Below, piece after piece: positions 63,043-64,000 of a stretch of 64,000 nt of DNA (the first letter of the stretch is position 1; every line of letters starts with the position of its first letter). Where the stretch lies: contig JAPPFP010000009.1 in the NCBI GenBank assembly GCA_028877275.1, positions 186,001 to 250,000 on the forward strand, written 5' to 3'. Source of the DNA: Acidobacteriota bacterium (GTDB taxonomy: Bacteria > Acidobacteriota > Thermoanaerobaculia > Multivoradales > Multivoraceae). Under the pieces are notes generated by a model. It saw only the letters and a program-made list of their open reading frames with translations, ran no database searches and was not told the DNA's origin. A program made the translations under genes and the position numbers.

Positions 63043-64000
63043 TGGGCGCTGAGGACCTCGGCACAGCGACGCGCGAAGTAGGTCAGGATCATGTCGGCCC
63101 CGGCACGGCGGATCGCGGTCAGGGTCTCGAGCATCAGGGCGTCGCCGTCCATCCAGCCGTTCGCGGCGACCGCCTGGATCATCGCGTACTCGCCGCTCAC
63201 CTGGTAGGCGGCGACCGGCAGGTCGACGGCCTCGCGGACCGCGCGGATCACGTCGAGGTAGGCGAGGGCGGGCTTGACCATGAGGACGTCTGCCCCCTCC
63301 TCGGCGTCGAGCCGCGCCTCGCGCACCGCCTCGCGCACGTTCGCCGGGTCCATCTGGTACGTCTTCTTGTCGCCGGCACGGGGTGCCGAGTCGAGGGCGT
63401 CGCGAAACGGCCCGTAGAAGTTCGAGGCGTACTTCGACGTGTAGCTGAGGATGCCGACCTGGTCGTGGCCGGCGGCGTCGAGTGCGGTGCGAATCGCCCG
63501 CACCCGGCCGTCCATCATGTCCGAGGGGGCGATGACGTCGGCGCCGGCGTCGGCCTGGGAGACCGCGGTGGCGGCGAGGATTTCGAGTGTCGGGTCGTTG
63601 ACGATCTCACCGTCCTCGACCAGGCCGTCGTGGCCGTCGCTGGAGTACGGGTCCATCGCCACGTCGGTGATGACGAGCAGGTCCGGCAACGCGGACTTGA
63701 GTTCACGCACGGCGCGCTGGACCAGACCGTTCGGGTCCAGGGCGCCGCTGGCGGTGCGGTCCTTCAGTTCGTCGTCCACGGCCGGGAACAGCGCGACGGC
63801 CGGCACGCCGAGCGTGTGCGCGGCCCGGCTCTCGGCGACCAGACGGTCGATGGTCAGGCGCGCCTGCCCGGGCATCGAGTCGATCGGTTCGGCCGCGTCC
63901 CTGCCCTCCATGACGAAGAGCGGGTAGATCAGTCGGTCAGCCCCGAGGTCGGTCTCGCGGACCAGCGATCGGATCGCCGCCGAGCGGCGGTTCCGGCGGG
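63039..64000 (-). CDS. hemB: Porphobilinogen synthase (5' end beyond window)
   Basis: Delta-aminolevulinate dehydratase, joining two ALA molecules in tetrapyrrole synthesis. 319 residues are present and the frame stays open to base 64000 (LVRETDLGADRLIYPLFVMEG). Only about 10 residues should be missing. The Schiff-base and active-site lysines lie in SYTSKYASNFYGPFRDA and VLMVKPALAYLDV. The metal loop is DVAMDPYSSDGHDG, with Asp where zinc-type enzymes have Cys, so this is the magnesium-type HemB. QVSGEYAMIQAVAANGW completes the signature. Translationally coupled to the sulfatase downstream, with no functional link evident. Confidence 0.96.
   Translation of the reverse strand, partial: RRNRRSAAIRSLVRETDLGADRLIYPLFVMEGRDAAEPIDSMPGQARLTIDRLVAESRAAHTLGVPAVALFPAVDDELKDRTASGALDPNGLVQRAVRELKSALPDLLVITDVAMDPYSSDGHDGLVEDGEIVNDPTLEILAATAVSQADAGADVIAPSDMMDGRVRAIRTALDAAGHDQVGILSYTSKYASNFYGPFRDALDSAPRAGDKKTYQMDPANVREAVREARLDAEEGADVLMVKPALAYLDVIRAVREAVDLPVAAYQVSGEYAMIQAVAANGWMDGDALMLETLTAIRRAGADMILTYFARRCAEVLSAQ

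Overview
This is a high-GC, gene-dense bacterial chromosome segment. It holds about 53 protein genes and no gene-free stretch longer than about 190 bases. I see no rRNA, tRNA, CRISPR array, prophage or insertion sequence. Many genes overlap by 4 bases (ATGA, GTGA, TTGA), so long translationally coupled operons are the rule. TonB-dependent transport, lipoproteins and a beta-barrel protein show a diderm cell envelope. The respiratory quinone is menaquinone. The mix of secreted M14, M23, M28, S9 and DUF885-type peptidases, sulfatases, PVC-type cytochromes, a GldA/F/G-DUF4340 transporter set, and a C-terminal domain I associate with Acidobacteriota secreted proteins suggests an Acidobacteriota member, perhaps a Thermoanaerobaculia relative. 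That assignment is inference from gene content only.

Layout. 1-8403: ferredoxin-NADP reductase (cut by the window start), a beta-barrel protein with two Ig-like repeats, ornithine aminotransferase, two bacterial-PH membrane proteins, an Fpg/Nei glycosylase, a TatD nuclease and, on the minus strand, an M23 peptidase. 8509-22728: a likely single long operon with an amidase, a secreted unknown, a GbsR-type regulator, polyprenyl diphosphate synthase, ubiE/menG, menF, menD, menH, menB, menA, menE and an unassigned ATP-grasp protein. An antisense vapBC-type toxin-antitoxin pair sits between menH and menB. menC is not in the window.

22745-31284 (mostly minus): small membrane protein, apaH, serine hydrolase, a TolB-propeller/M28/PDZ peptidase, a class-III aminotransferase and a sulfatase. 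31390-46253 and on to 47618 (plus): a 47-residue membrane peptide coupled to a sodium/solute symporter, an M14 peptidase, a coiled-coil membrane protein with a PhoD-like phosphoesterase, the Gld-type ABC cluster, a VOC protein, and a TonB receptor followed by a TlpA-like thioredoxin and a TPR protein.

47631-54948 (minus): a coupled three-gene operon of an SGNH-like protein, a 1204-residue propeller/helical-repeat/cupredoxin/cytochrome c fusion, and a PQQ-type propeller carrying a Calx-beta domain. This looks like a periplasmic oxidation and electron-transfer module. 54987-64000: DUF885 lipoprotein, two paralogous four-helix membrane proteins, an AMIN-domain protein, an S9 peptidase coupled to an apparently exported methyltransferase, a sulfatase lipoprotein and hemB (5' end beyond the window).

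Most distinctive: the men operon carrying an unassigned ATP-grasp gene and a toxin-antitoxin insertion that seems to have rewritten the MenH C-terminus; the cupredoxin-cytochrome fusion operon; the hidden 47-residue symporter partner; a probable CTG start for menE; and a recurring GCTAnnnT element placed 6-8 bases before several start codons, which points to leaderless transcripts.
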